This document shows, piece by piece, positions 45,468 through 54,094 of a stretch of DNA of 64,000 nt. The translations under genes and the position numbers were made by a program. The stretch is taken from assembly GCF_017355785.1 (NCBI RefSeq), contig NZ_JAFEWE010000001.1:806001-870000 (forward strand). The letters run 5' to 3'. The notes below the pieces were generated by a model. It searched no databases. It saw only the letters and a program-made list of their open reading frames with translations, and was not told the origin of the DNA. Every line of letters starts with the position of its first letter. The first letter of the stretch is position 1. This DNA is from Desertivirga arenae (GTDB lineage Bacteria > Bacteroidota > Bacteroidia > Sphingobacteriales > Sphingobacteriaceae).

Positions 45468-45497
45468 TACCTTTGACAGCTCCGGGTAGAAGCTGTC
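45468..45497 (+). promoter_or_regulatory. Promoter element with an inverted repeat over the start site
   Basis: TACCTTTG at 45468-45475 overlaps the first arm of the perfect 8-bp inverted repeat TGACAGCT (45474-45481) / AGCTGTCA (45490-45497). The repeat would lie at or just after the transcription start and may be an operator for the 2H phosphoesterase gene at 45580. Confidence 0.45.
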
Positions 45498-45579
45498 ACA
45501 TACTATTGAAGGTTAAATTAAAAGCCAGAAAAACCATTCAAAATACTAACGATATTAGCAATTTAATTATCTTTAGTGT

Positions 45580-46143
45580 ATGACATTATATTTGACAGCC
45601 ATTCTACCGCCAGCTCCCCTATCAGAGGAAATAGACGATATCAGAAAGGAGATCTCCAGCAAATACAATATACATGCTGCGCTAAAACCTCCCGTTCATA
45701 TAACATTGTACAAACCTCTAAAAATTCCTTCAGCCCAGGAAAAGCACCTTATACAAATGCTAAAACCAGTCTCGCTTCTGCATAACCCATTTAAGCAGGA
45801 ACTGCAGAATTACGATAGCTTTAATAACAAGACATTGTTTGTCAATTGTGTGAAGGAGCCTCTTTTGAATAACCTACAAAAAGATATATCTGCTGTTTAT
45901 CTTAAAAATAATATAGATCCGGAGGAAGTGAAAAGCAATTCAACTTTTCACCCGCATATAACTATTGCCTATCGAGATGTAAGTCCTGAAATATTCATTG
46001 AACTCTGGGCGGAATTTAAGAATAGGAAACTAAAGCGAAGCTTTACCATTGATCGTTTCACCCTGCTTAAACATGACGGGAAGAAATGGCAACCGCTGGA
46101 AGAATATCTATTGAAAAAGCCAGAAGAGCTAAAGCTTTTTTAA
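45580..46143 (+). CDS. 2H phosphoesterase (2'-5' RNA ligase family)
   Basis: A 187-residue soluble protein with the two HxTx motifs of the 2H superfamily: HITL (His40, Thr42) and HITI (His125, Thr127, in FHPHITIAYRD), spaced by 85 residues. These form the active site of 2'-5' RNA ligase/cyclic phosphodiesterases such as ThpR and LigT; substrate may be a 2',3'-cyclic nucleotide, tRNA fragment or small cyclic phosphate. The family cannot be split further by eye. An inverted repeat near its promoter hints at control. Stands alone between two minus-strand genes. Confidence 0.85.
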   Translation: MTLYLTAILPPAPLSEEIDDIRKEISSKYNIHAALKPPVHITLYKPLKIPSAQEKHLIQMLKPVSLLHNPFKQELQNYDSFNNKTLFVNCVKEPLLNNLQKDISAVYLKNNIDPEEVKSNSTFHPHITIAYRDVSPEIFIELWAEFKNRKLKRSFTIDRFTLLKHDGKKWQPLEEYLLKKPEELKLF

Positions 46144-46184
46144 CATCCTGCAAGGCTTAATTCTATTCCGCCTTGCAGGATGTT
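46142..46184. terminator. Terminator between the convergent 2H and sugar-kinase genes
   Basis: Arms AACATCCTGCAAGGC (46142-46156) and GCCTTGCAGGATGTT (46170-46184) pair perfectly over 15 bp; the first arm begins inside the 2H stop codon. Confidence 0.75.
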
Positions 46185-46187
46185 TAT

Positions 46188-47057
46188 TTAAGAAACAACT
46201 TCGCTGTTTGCAAGAATGAGTTGTTTGTGATATACTATCAAACCGTCGATTGGAGATTTCAATATTTGGCCTGTCTTCATGCCATATTTCTCCGCTACTG
46301 ATGCCAGGATTTCTTTAAAGTAGTAACCAACTGAACCGACTGAGTTGAACTCGTATTTCTGATAATCCGGATAAAGAGTAACTAGATTTTTAAAGAAGTC
46401 ATCAAAAGAACTTTCTACCAACCTATGAATATGTGGGTTTTCGATGTGCTTAGCAATGAACTCACAAAAGCTAGCACAAAAACGGCTAACAAGAGGTTTG
46501 GTATAAATTCTATCCAAAATCTCGTCAATTGTATAATTATACGTCTGACTAAAACTATCTTTTATCTCCTGAGGCAAAGTTCCCCTTACCAAATCAGTAA
46601 GAAACTTCTTACCTATATAACAGCCACTACCTTCATCACCAAGAATATAAGCTGCAGAATCGATATGGTAAGAAATATCATTACCATCATAAACAGCGGT
46701 GTTAGTTCCTGTTCCAAGAATCGCAGCGAAACCAGCATCTTGATTTAATAGGGCACGGCATGCTGCCAAAAGATCATGCTCAATAAAAGTACTTGCTTTG
46801 GTAAAAATGCGGCCAAAAGCTCTTTCGAGAACTGAAGCCTTCTCTTTGTTATGTACTCCTGCCCCGTAGAAATAGATCTTCTCTACATTTTCAGGTAACA
46901 GATCTTCGGGCAGTACACTTTGCAAAGAAGACACGATGTATTCTTCGTCAACGAAATAAGGATTATAACCTTCCGAGTAGAAATCCTTGGTATTAAGATC
47001 CTTGCTTATTAAACTCCAATGAGTTTTGGTCGAGCCACCATCTGCAATTAAAATCAT
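46188..47057 (-). CDS. BadF/BadG-type ATPase, N-acetylglucosamine kinase-like
   Basis: A 289-residue ASKHA-fold kinase. Phosphate-1 motif LIADGGSTKTHWSL at residues 3-16, phosphate-2 AAILGTGTNTAVYDG about 112-126, and ILGDEGSGCYIGKKFL about 138-153, which is typical of the GlcNAc/glucosamine kinase-like subgroup of the BadF family. In Bacteroidota such genes often serve amino-sugar recycling. It follows an alpha-glucosidase gene on the same strand, with a weak hairpin between them, so the substrate may be a sugar released there or be unrelated (inference). Confidence 0.8.
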   Translation of the reverse strand: MILIADGGSTKTHWSLISKDLNTKDFYSEGYNPYFVDEEYIVSSLQSVLPEDLLPENVEKIYFYGAGVHNKEKASVLERAFGRIFTKASTFIEHDLLAACRALLNQDAGFAAILGTGTNTAVYDGNDISYHIDSAAYILGDEGSGCYIGKKFLTDLVRGTLPQEIKDSFSQTYNYTIDEILDRIYTKPLVSRFCASFCEFIAKHIENPHIHRLVESSFDDFFKNLVTLYPDYQKYEFNSVGSVGYYFKEILASVAEKYGMKTGQILKSPIDGLIVYHKQLILANSEVVS

Positions 47058-47079
47058 ATCAGAAAATTTCGATAAAAAT

Positions 47080-47107
47080 AAAAAAACTTAGTGTAAGTTC
47101 TACACTA
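47080..47107 (-). terminator. Weak terminator of the alpha-glucosidase gene
   Basis: On the minus strand TAGTGTA-GAACT-TACACTA is followed two bases later by seven T. The stem is AT-rich, so partial read-through into the sugar-kinase gene is possible. Confidence 0.55.
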
Positions 47108-47143
47108 TGCTTTATTTATTTTTGTCAGGCAAATATTATTAAC

Positions 47144-48853
47144 TTACAAAGCATAGATCAGAGCTTCATAGGGTCGAAGCTTATCGTACCTGCCCTTCAT
47201 GTCCTCATAATTGGATATAATTAGTTTTGCGGAACTTAAGTCAATATCAGGGAGCGAGACTGTAGATTCATGAGGCTTGAAGTTTAATACCACCAGAAGC
47301 ACCTCATCATCCAGTTGACGTTTGTAAGCATAAACATTGGGATTTTCCCTATCAATTAAAGTGTAAGTTCCATAGATCAATGTCAAATCACTCTTTCGAT
47401 ACTTAATTAACTTCCTGAAATAATTTAAGATAGATCCAGGGTCTTTTTCCTGTGAGCTCGCATTTACCTTATTATAGTTCTTATTAACCTTCAGCCAGGT
47501 AGTACCATTCTGGGTAAAGCCAGCATTGTCAGTATTGTCCCATTGGAATGGAGTTCTACTATTATCACGGGCTGTTATCTTTTGATTCTCAATAAATCGG
47601 TTTGTATCTCCTCCCGTCCTATGGATGTGCAGGTACATATTCCTTGTTTCGATATCCTGATAATCCTCAATGCTATCAAACTTAATGTTGCTCATCCCAA
47701 TTTCATCTCCCATATAGTAATAAGGAGTCCCTCTCATGGTCAATAAGAAGGTCGTAAGCAGTTTAGATGATACTTCTCTAAACTCCTCAGAGTCGTTTCC
47801 CCAACGGGTTAGCATCCTTGGATTATCATGGTTAGCAAGATAAACAGTACCCCATCCCTTCTCAGCGTAAGTATAATCCCATCTTGTAAATACATCTTTC
47901 AGGTCTATAAGGTTGTATCCATTTGGATCAGGAGCTTTGAACTCGAACGGCAACAAACCTATACCAAGAGTATCGAAATGATAAAGCATGTTAAGCTCCC
48001 TTCTCTCAGGATCTACGAAGTTCAAAGCAGTCTCATTATTTACTCCTATACCCTCAGCAATTGTCATTATATCATACCTGCATAGGACTTCTCTATTCAT
48101 CTCTTTCAAATATTTATGTAAGAAAGGGCCTTCAGAATAATACCGTGCATAATCATTATGATATTGCTCGGGAATAGGTGGGTAGGAGGTATCTTTTGAA
48201 ATAAAGGGAATTACATCCATACGAAATCCATCAATACCTTTATCCAACCAAAACCTCATCATGCGATATATCTCATTTCGCAAGTGTGGGTTTTCCCAGT
48301 TCAAATCTGGCTGTTTTTGGGAGAAATAGTGAAGGTAATAGGAATTCGTCCTGTCGTCATACTTCCAGGCATCGTTATTTACATCAAAAAAACTGAACCG
48401 ATTTGCAGGTTTGCCTTTTTCAGCTGGCCACCAGTGATAGAAATTACGATAAGGGTTGTCGCGGCTGCTCCTAGATTCCCTAAACCATCTATGCTCATCG
48501 CTACTGTGATTTACTACCAGATCGAGGATCAGCTTAATGCCTCTTGAATGCAGGCCCTTAAGTAGCTCATCAAAGTCGGCCATAGTACCAAACTCATTCA
48601 TTATACCCTGGTAGTCACTAATATCGTAACCATTGTCATCATTTGGGGAAGAGAATATTGGGTTAAGCCATACAACATCTACACCCAGGCTTTCAATATA
48701 ATCGAGTTTAGAAATAATTCCCCTCAAATCTCCTATACCATCACCATTGCTATCTTTAAAGCTTCGGGGATATATCTGATATACAACTGCTTCCTTCCAC
48801 CATACTCGTTCAATTTCTTCGTTGTTGTTGCTACCTGTCTGCTCATTCGCCAT
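47144..48853 (-). CDS. GH13 alpha-glucosidase / oligo-1,6-glucosidase
   Basis: A 569-residue cytosolic GH13_23/31-like hydrolase. The start WWKEAVVYQIYPRSFKDSNG and GYDISDYQGI are typical; region II is GFRMDVIPFISKD (nucleophile near Asp202), then IAEGIGVN (acid/base Glu) and LANHDNPRMLTRWG. KQPDLNWENP precedes region II. No signal peptide. It should release glucose from short alpha-glucosides such as isomaltose, maltose or trehalose-like substrates; whether it prefers alpha-1,4 or alpha-1,6 cannot be read by eye, although a Val after the nucleophile (DV) favours alpha-1,6 activity in this group. It may help remobilise the GlgE-pathway glucan (inference). Confidence 0.9.
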   Translation of the reverse strand: MANEQTGSNNNEEIERVWWKEAVVYQIYPRSFKDSNGDGIGDLRGIISKLDYIESLGVDVVWLNPIFSSPNDDNGYDISDYQGIMNEFGTMADFDELLKGLHSRGIKLILDLVVNHSSDEHRWFRESRSSRDNPYRNFYHWWPAEKGKPANRFSFFDVNNDAWKYDDRTNSYYLHYFSQKQPDLNWENPHLRNEIYRMMRFWLDKGIDGFRMDVIPFISKDTSYPPIPEQYHNDYARYYSEGPFLHKYLKEMNREVLCRYDIMTIAEGIGVNNETALNFVDPERRELNMLYHFDTLGIGLLPFEFKAPDPNGYNLIDLKDVFTRWDYTYAEKGWGTVYLANHDNPRMLTRWGNDSEEFREVSSKLLTTFLLTMRGTPYYYMGDEIGMSNIKFDSIEDYQDIETRNMYLHIHRTGGDTNRFIENQKITARDNSRTPFQWDNTDNAGFTQNGTTWLKVNKNYNKVNASSQEKDPGSILNYFRKLIKYRKSDLTLIYGTYTLIDRENPNVYAYKRQLDDEVLLVVLNFKPHESTVSLPDIDLSSAKLIISNYEDMKGRYDKLRPYEALIYAL

Positions 48854-48997
48854 CTATAGTTCAAAATTTAATCTATAGCACAACAGCAGGTGTGAAACTT
48901 GGTTTAGGTGGATAGTTAAAATAAATAGCATCAGTTACTCAGGCAACTCGAATTTTTCGCGCATTACCTCGCTCCCAGTGGTATCAGTCTAAAACTA

Positions 48998-50989
48998 TCA
49001 AGCTGGCTCAACCCAATTGCCATCTGTCCTGATAATCTCAATTAATTCGTCAAGCGCGCTCTCCGTGTTTACGTTCTTCTTCACAACTTCTTTTCCCCTA
49101 TAAAGCGTAATCTTTCCTGGTCCGGCACCAACGTAGCCGTAATCAGCGTCAGCCATCTCCCCTGGCCCGTTAACAATGCAACCCATTATTCCAATTTTGA
49201 GGCCTTTCAAATGACTTGTGCGACTCCGGATCATTTGTGTCGTCTCTTGAAGATCAAAAAGCGTTCTGCCACAACTGGGACAAGAAATATATTCTGTTTT
49301 AGAGATTCTGGACCTTGTAGCCTGAAGGATTCCGAAAGATGTGCTTACAACGGTTTTAGTATCAATTTCAGGAGCATCTAACCAAATCCCATCTCCAAAC
49401 CCATCTACTAATAGAGCACCAGCGTCTGTAGAGGCATATAATTGCAGGTTAGTAGCAGGCGTAACAGCAGTATCCAATAACTCTTTGCTGTAGCTCCTCT
49501 TTATGATGACAGGAACTTTAATTCCTGCTTTAGATAAGGAAAAGAAAAACTGTCGCTGATCCGCCATACCATGGACTTCCATTGTTTCAAGCACGAACAC
49601 AAGTGTTTGGTCTACTTGAACCTTAAAAAGCTCCTCTTTCTCCAGATCAGAATTTGTAATTGTAACCAGATTCAAAGATGAATCTTTCTCAGTTGCTGTA
49701 ATATATTCCTGTAATGAGAATAAAGGATGGCAATTCTTTTTGTTCAGAAGCTCTCTCCAGGTACTATAATTATACAGTTGCTTTAAATTACCCGGCATAG
49801 AAAACGATGGTAGCTGATCTGCGAGATAAACAAAATCAACAGACTGCTCACCCATGTTATACTTATCCAGTAGTGGGGAGTAATTGTAGCCTGTATCCGT
49901 AAGAATATTTGGGTCTTTCAGATTTTTTGCAGAGAGGTCTACCACTACACGGGGAACTTGATGTCCTCCGATAAATGTATTTAATTCTACAGTATCTCTT
50001 TTTTTATAGTCGTAAGGAGAAAAACCTATTGGAAGATCGGAAATTATTTCCTTAGGATCCAAGGGATCGCTGCTTAAGCGCCTGCGCTCATATCTTTTGG
50101 CGAGAGCAATTGCTACAGGCGCTTCCGCTTCAGGTTCTTCAGTTAAAGAAACACGGATGGTATCTCCTAATCCGTCTTCCAGCAACGTTCCAATTCCTAC
50201 AGCAGATTTTATACGACCATCTTCTCCGTCACCCGCTTCTGTTACACCCAAGTGCAAAGGATAGTTCATTCCTTCATTCTGCATGGTCTCCACGAGCAAC
50301 CTGTATGCCTGGACCATCACTTGAGGATTACTGGACTTCATTGAGATCACCAGGTTATAGTAGTTCAAGGTCTCACACATCCTAATGAATTCCATAGCTG
50401 ACTCAACCATTCCTCTTGGTGTGTCACCATAATAACTCATGATCCGGTCTGACAAAGAGCCATGATTTGTTCCGATACGCATAGCAGTACCATACTCCTT
50501 ACACACTTTCACTAAGGGTGCAAATTTTGTATAAATACGCTCCAGTTCCGCTTGATACTCTGCCTGAGTGTAGTCCAGCTGATCAAAACGCTTCTTATCA
50601 GCATAATTACCCGGGTTGATACGCACTTTTTCTACAATACGGGCTGCTACCTCCGCTGCATTAGGGGTGAAATGAATATCTGCTACGAGAGGAACATTAT
50701 ACCCTCTCGCCCGAAGCTCCTTTTTGATATCTGCAAGGTTCTGCGCTTCCTTAATGCTGGGCGCTGTTATCCGTACATACTCACATCCTGCATCTACCAT
50801 TCTAATAGTCTGCTCTACAGTTGCAATAGTATCCATTGTATTTGTAGTCGTCATACTTTGAATACGTATAGGATTATTGCCTCCCATGGGAATATCACCT
50901 ATGTTTACTTCCCGGGTAACATAACGTGAATATTGAGTAAGTGAGTTACAGTACTTGCCCTTAAGCGCAGAATTTATATCAGAAGTCAT
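48998..50989 (-). CDS. ispG: 4-hydroxy-3-methylbut-2-enyl diphosphate synthase, long form
   Basis: A 663-residue iron-sulfur enzyme of the MEP isoprenoid pathway that reduces the cyclic diphosphate MEcPP to HMBPP. The N-terminal TIM barrel (about 15-300; GNNPIRIQSMTTTNT, VPLVADIHFTP, RINPGNY, LGVTEAGDGEDGRIKS) is separated from the C-terminal cluster domain by an extra domain of about 250 residues (310-555), the three-domain arrangement of plants and Bacteroidota/Chlamydiae. The 4Fe-4S cysteines are in CPSCGRTLF (about 566) and GCIVNGPGEM (about 605). Complete and monocistronic; ispD is at 13893-14564. Confidence 0.96.
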   Translation of the reverse strand: MTSDINSALKGKYCNSLTQYSRYVTREVNIGDIPMGGNNPIRIQSMTTTNTMDTIATVEQTIRMVDAGCEYVRITAPSIKEAQNLADIKKELRARGYNVPLVADIHFTPNAAEVAARIVEKVRINPGNYADKKRFDQLDYTQAEYQAELERIYTKFAPLVKVCKEYGTAMRIGTNHGSLSDRIMSYYGDTPRGMVESAMEFIRMCETLNYYNLVISMKSSNPQVMVQAYRLLVETMQNEGMNYPLHLGVTEAGDGEDGRIKSAVGIGTLLEDGLGDTIRVSLTEEPEAEAPVAIALAKRYERRRLSSDPLDPKEIISDLPIGFSPYDYKKRDTVELNTFIGGHQVPRVVVDLSAKNLKDPNILTDTGYNYSPLLDKYNMGEQSVDFVYLADQLPSFSMPGNLKQLYNYSTWRELLNKKNCHPLFSLQEYITATEKDSSLNLVTITNSDLEKEELFKVQVDQTLVFVLETMEVHGMADQRQFFFSLSKAGIKVPVIIKRSYSKELLDTAVTPATNLQLYASTDAGALLVDGFGDGIWLDAPEIDTKTVVSTSFGILQATRSRISKTEYISCPSCGRTLFDLQETTQMIRSRTSHLKGLKIGIMGCIVNGPGEMADADYGYVGAGPGKITLYRGKEVVKKNVNTESALDELIEIIRTDGNWVEPA

Positions 50990-51054
50990 AATTATTAATC
51001 ACGCAAAATTACGTAAATGGTTTGGGAGTTGCTTGCGCCAGAGACGGGTTTAGA

Positions 51055-51091
51055 TTAAATAAAAAGCCGTGCCTACTATGCAGACACGGCT
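51055..51091 (-). terminator. Terminator of the SDR-PspC-LiaF-like operon
   Basis: On the minus strand AGCCGTG...CACGGCT is followed by TTTTATTT, 24 bp past the stop of the last gene of the operon. Confidence 0.85.
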
Positions 51092-51114
51092 CATTGCGTT
51101 ATAATAATTTAACT

Positions 51115-52062
51115 CTAATACCTTTCCACCCTTGCCTTAGATAGTCCTCCGCTTATATTTATTACGAAATGAGGTTTTGCAGGATCATAGGCAGGCGTTA
51201 CATAAGTGCCGTCTTCTCGTTTTTCAAATCCGTCGAATTCATTTGAAGACAAACCAGTATCTGAATGGATCTCGCAAGAAGCGCCCTCCGGAATAGATAT
51301 AGTGAGTTTCGAAACACCAGTATCAGTATCTATGGTTGTAATCTGTTGAGGAGCACCAAGCTTCATATCAAAAGCTGCAGCTCCTCCCTGCAGTTTAATA
51401 CTTTTTATTTTGAAGGGACTAAGATCAAAGTCTATTTTCCCAGCTCCTATTTCTAAATTCAGGTCCCAAATTGGTTTTGTATTTAATTTGAGCTCAGCTT
51501 TGCCTGCTCCTGACCTACCCTCAAGCTTATGCTTTCCAGACATGCTGAAAGAAAGGTTATCTGTGCTGTCTGAAGAAGTTTTAAGCAAAGAAAAGTTCGT
51601 TCCTCTTCTTTTAACTTCTGCAACAAAAAGCTCTCCGGTTGTATCTTTCAATTCGTACTTTGTTGCCCCACCTTCGATATTTAACACCGCATACTTCGTG
51701 GTAGCAGATATTGACTCCGAAAAAGTATTTCCCTGCGCATCCTCTTCCTCTGCATTCTCCTCATCATTATCATCAGACCTTTTATGGTCCCAATAAAATC
51801 CAGAGTCATTATCCCGATCCGGTTTTGTCCCTTGTACTCCAATAAATACAAGAGCTGCGATGGTAATAACTACTGAAATCATTCCTCCTTTGTTAGAGTC
51901 ATCACTTGGAAATAACATATTTACGCCAAGGATAATCAAAACGAGTGGCCAGAACCGCCAAAGGACGCCCCAGTGGAAGTCTATTGTACCAAAATTATCC
52001 AGCAGCAGTACGCCGCCGATAAATAAGAAAATCAATCCCCAAATTACTCTTTCCGTTTTCAT
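51115..52062 (-). CDS. LiaF-like membrane protein with toastrack domain
   Basis: A 315-residue protein: three membrane helices in the first 80 residues (VIWGLIFLFIGGVLLLDNFG, FWPLVLIILGVNMLF, ISVVITIAALVFIGVQG; the DUF5668/LiaI-LiaF helix type), an acidic linker (95-120), and a beta-rich C-terminal toastrack-like domain (LNIEGGATKYELKDTTGELF, INISGGLSKARVERY). In Firmicutes LiaF proteins restrain an envelope-stress two-component system; here it is linked to a PspC protein (4 bp upstream) rather than a kinase. Likely a cell-envelope stress sensor or modulator (inference). Confidence 0.78.
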   Translation of the reverse strand: MKTERVIWGLIFLFIGGVLLLDNFGTIDFHWGVLWRFWPLVLIILGVNMLFPSDDSNKGGMISVVITIAALVFIGVQGTKPDRDNDSGFYWDHKRSDDNDEENAEEEDAQGNTFSESISATTKYAVLNIEGGATKYELKDTTGELFVAEVKRRGTNFSLLKTSSDSTDNLSFSMSGKHKLEGRSGAGKAELKLNTKPIWDLNLEIGAGKIDFDLSPFKIKSIKLQGGAAAFDMKLGAPQQITTIDTDTGVSKLTISIPEGASCEIHSDTGLSSNEFDGFEKREDGTYVTPAYDPAKPHFVINISGGLSKARVERY

Positions 52063-52066
52063 ACTT

Positions 52067-52597
52067 TTATCTTATAGGCTCCTCGCCCGGTGAACTTTTC
52101 TCATTATCTTCAAAGGGTGTTTCCTTTTTAGGTATTTCTTTGTTTTTAGATGGCTTAGCCAGAATCACAAGCCCGATAGCAACAAAGACCAGGGGCCAAA
52201 GTTTCTCAATGGAGATCCAATCAGGAAGAATAAAAAATTCATCTAACAGAAAATAAGAACCTAGGGCAATCAAGATCATTCCAGTAATATACCTTATACT
52301 ATTATCCCGTTCCTTTTTGTTAGGATTTGCCTGTCCGAAGTAGTTTGACTTGGGAATGTTCTCCTCATAAATTCTATAATCTGCTTCATTTCCATGAATA
52401 GGAACCTGAGTAAAGACCTTTGCCGGCACGGCAATCCATAGGATAATATAGATCCACACGCCAGAAAATCCAAAAATCGTCAGACAGATAAAGAGCACCC
52501 TAATCCAGGTAACTTCTACGTTTAAATAATCCGCGAGACCTGCAGCAACCCCTGCAAGCATTTTGTTTGATTCATCTCTTTCTAATTTCTTTTCCAT
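52067..52597 (-). CDS. PspC-domain membrane protein
   Basis: A 176-residue inner-membrane protein. Residues 5-62 are a PspC domain (NKMLAGVAAGLADYLNVEVT, then WIRVLFICLTIFGFSGVWIYI), followed by a linker and two more helices of LiaI/DUF5668 type (about 103-150), and a charged tail (KKETPFEDNEKSSPGEEPIR). PspC proteins sense or respond to inner-membrane stress together with PspA or LiaF-type partners. No pspA is nearby. Starts 1 bp after the SDR stop and ends 4 bp before the LiaF-like gene, so all three are translated from one mRNA. Confidence 0.88.
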   Translation of the reverse strand: MEKKLERDESNKMLAGVAAGLADYLNVEVTWIRVLFICLTIFGFSGVWIYIILWIAVPAKVFTQVPIHGNEADYRIYEENIPKSNYFGQANPNKKERDNSIRYITGMILIALGSYFLLDEFFILPDWISIEKLWPLVFVAIGLVILAKPSKNKEIPKKETPFEDNEKSSPGEEPIR

Positions 52598-52598
52598 G

Positions 52599-53300
52599 TT
52601 AAATATTCCCTTCAGAAGGCGTTATCAACAACTCATCAGGATTAGCACCAACACTCATCTTTAAACAACAAAGAACAGCATCAGCAACATCAGCAGCAGC
52701 TATAAAACGTTCTGGAGGAATAGTTGTACCCTCCCAAGAGCTTGTTAAAGTTGAACCGGGATGAATTGCTGTAACTTTTACCCTGTGAGCCATTAATTCT
52801 TGCCTTAATACTTTGGTTAGACTTAAAAGCGCAGCTTTTGTTACAGAGTAGGATCCAGCTGCTACAACCGGGGTAATAGCAGCTACAGAGCAAATATTAA
52901 TGATGTGTCCTTTTCTATTATCACGCATTTTGCGTCCGAAAACCCGGCACAAATGATAAGCAGTCAGGTAATTGATCTGCAGTTGCTTCTGGAAATTACC
53001 CTCTTCTTCATCAAGTACAGATGCTGGAATAAATACCCCAACATTATTAATTAAAACATCAACGGTAGCAAAGTGTTGTTGTACAAAACCGGAAAAACGC
53101 TCGACCTGTAAGGAATCAGAGCAATCTGAGACAAGCCCTTGAACTGAAACAGAAGGGTTTAAAGCCATAAGATCATTACACAAAGTGTCAATTTCCTGTT
53201 TGTTACGAGCACAAAAGATGATATTATATCCTGCTTCAGCTAGTTTAAAAGCTATAGCTCTGCCCATTCCTTTGGTTGCTCCGGTTATTATAGCGTTCAT
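52599..53300 (-). CDS. Short-chain dehydrogenase/reductase
   Basis: A 233-residue classical SDR with the NAD(P)-binding motif TGATKGMGRA (6-15), NNVG (85-88) and catalytic Ser138, Tyr151 and Lys155 (YSVTK). Arg32-Lys34 after the second strand favours NADPH. The closest well-known groups are 3-oxoacyl-ACP reductases and sepiapterin-reductase-like enzymes; substrate unknown. First gene of a tight operon with PspC and LiaF-like membrane proteins, an unexpected partner for an SDR, which hints that its product may matter for membrane lipids (inference). Confidence 0.85.
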   Translation of the reverse strand: MNAIITGATKGMGRAIAFKLAEAGYNIIFCARNKQEIDTLCNDLMALNPSVSVQGLVSDCSDSLQVERFSGFVQQHFATVDVLINNVGVFIPASVLDEEEGNFQKQLQINYLTAYHLCRVFGRKMRDNRKGHIINICSVAAITPVVAAGSYSVTKAALLSLTKVLRQELMAHRVKVTAIHPGSTLTSSWEGTTIPPERFIAAADVADAVLCCLKMSVGANPDELLITPSEGNI

Positions 53301-53359
53301 ATGATATTTCGATTTAAACTGTAACGTTAAAAAAACTTATTTTTAGCCGCAAAAAAGAT

Positions 53360-54094
53360 ATGATCTTTTATCCTCTAGGGAAATATATTCTACTATTAAA
53401 AGCAGCTTTCAGGAGACCTGAAAAGTGGAACATTTATCGCAAAGAGATCTTCAAGGAAATGGTGTCTATTGGTGTCGGCTCCGTTTGGATCATCTCGATT
53501 ATCTCCGTATTCCTTGGAATGGTAACAACGGTTCAGACTGCCTACCAGCTGGTGAGTGATTTCATTCCAAAATCAATTATTGGTATGATCGTGCGTGACT
53601 CTTCTATCCTTGAGCTTAGTCCGACTATCTCGGCTATTGTTCTTGCAGGTAAGGTTGGGTCAAGTGTAGCTTCTCAAATTGGAACAATGCGTGTTACTGA
53701 GCAGATCGATGCTTTAGAAATAATGGGAATTAATTCTCCAGGTTACCTTATCCTTCCAAAGATGATAGCAGCTATAATTACCATCCCTCTATTGGTTATT
53801 ATTTCTATCGGACTAAGTATTTGGGGAGGTTACATTGCTGGAACTTTATCAGGAGCTGTTACTCAAAATGAATTTATTTTAGGAGCTACCGATGGATTCA
53901 GAGGGTTTACTATAACAGTTTCGATGGTTAAAGCAGTGATCTTTGCATTTATCATTACCTCTGTTTCAGCTTATCAGGGCTTTTACACCTCTGGCGGAGC
54001 TTTGGAAGTTGGCATCTCAAGTACCAGAGCTGTTGTAGTTAGCTGTATCATGATTCTGTTTGCTGATTATGTTGTAGCCCAACTTTTATTATGA
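53360..54094 (+). CDS. mlaE: MlaE-family ABC transporter permease
   Basis: A 244-residue inner-membrane permease of the MlaE/TtgB2 family with five to six helices. SVFLGMVTTVQTAYQLVSDF at the start, RELxP-like DSSILELSPTISAIVLAGKVGSSVASQIGTM and EQIDALEIMGINSPGYLILPKM form the family's cytoplasmic coupling region. With an MCE protein it would move phospholipids between inner and outer membranes. It overlaps the ATPase gene by 4 bp (ATGA). Divergent from the SDR gene with 59 bp between starts. Confidence 0.92.
   Translation: MIFYPLGKYILLLKAAFRRPEKWNIYRKEIFKEMVSIGVGSVWIISIISVFLGMVTTVQTAYQLVSDFIPKSIIGMIVRDSSILELSPTISAIVLAGKVGSSVASQIGTMRVTEQIDALEIMGINSPGYLILPKMIAAIITIPLLVIISIGLSIWGGYIAGTLSGAVTQNEFILGATDGFRGFTITVSMVKAVIFAFIITSVSAYQGFYTSGGALEVGISSTRAVVVSCIMILFADYVVAQLLL

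Noticed and set aside
51410-51796. 128-codon plus-strand frame in the LiaF-like gene
   Set aside because: Antisense of an acidic, beta-rich coding region; Ser/Phe/Leu-rich without domain pattern.
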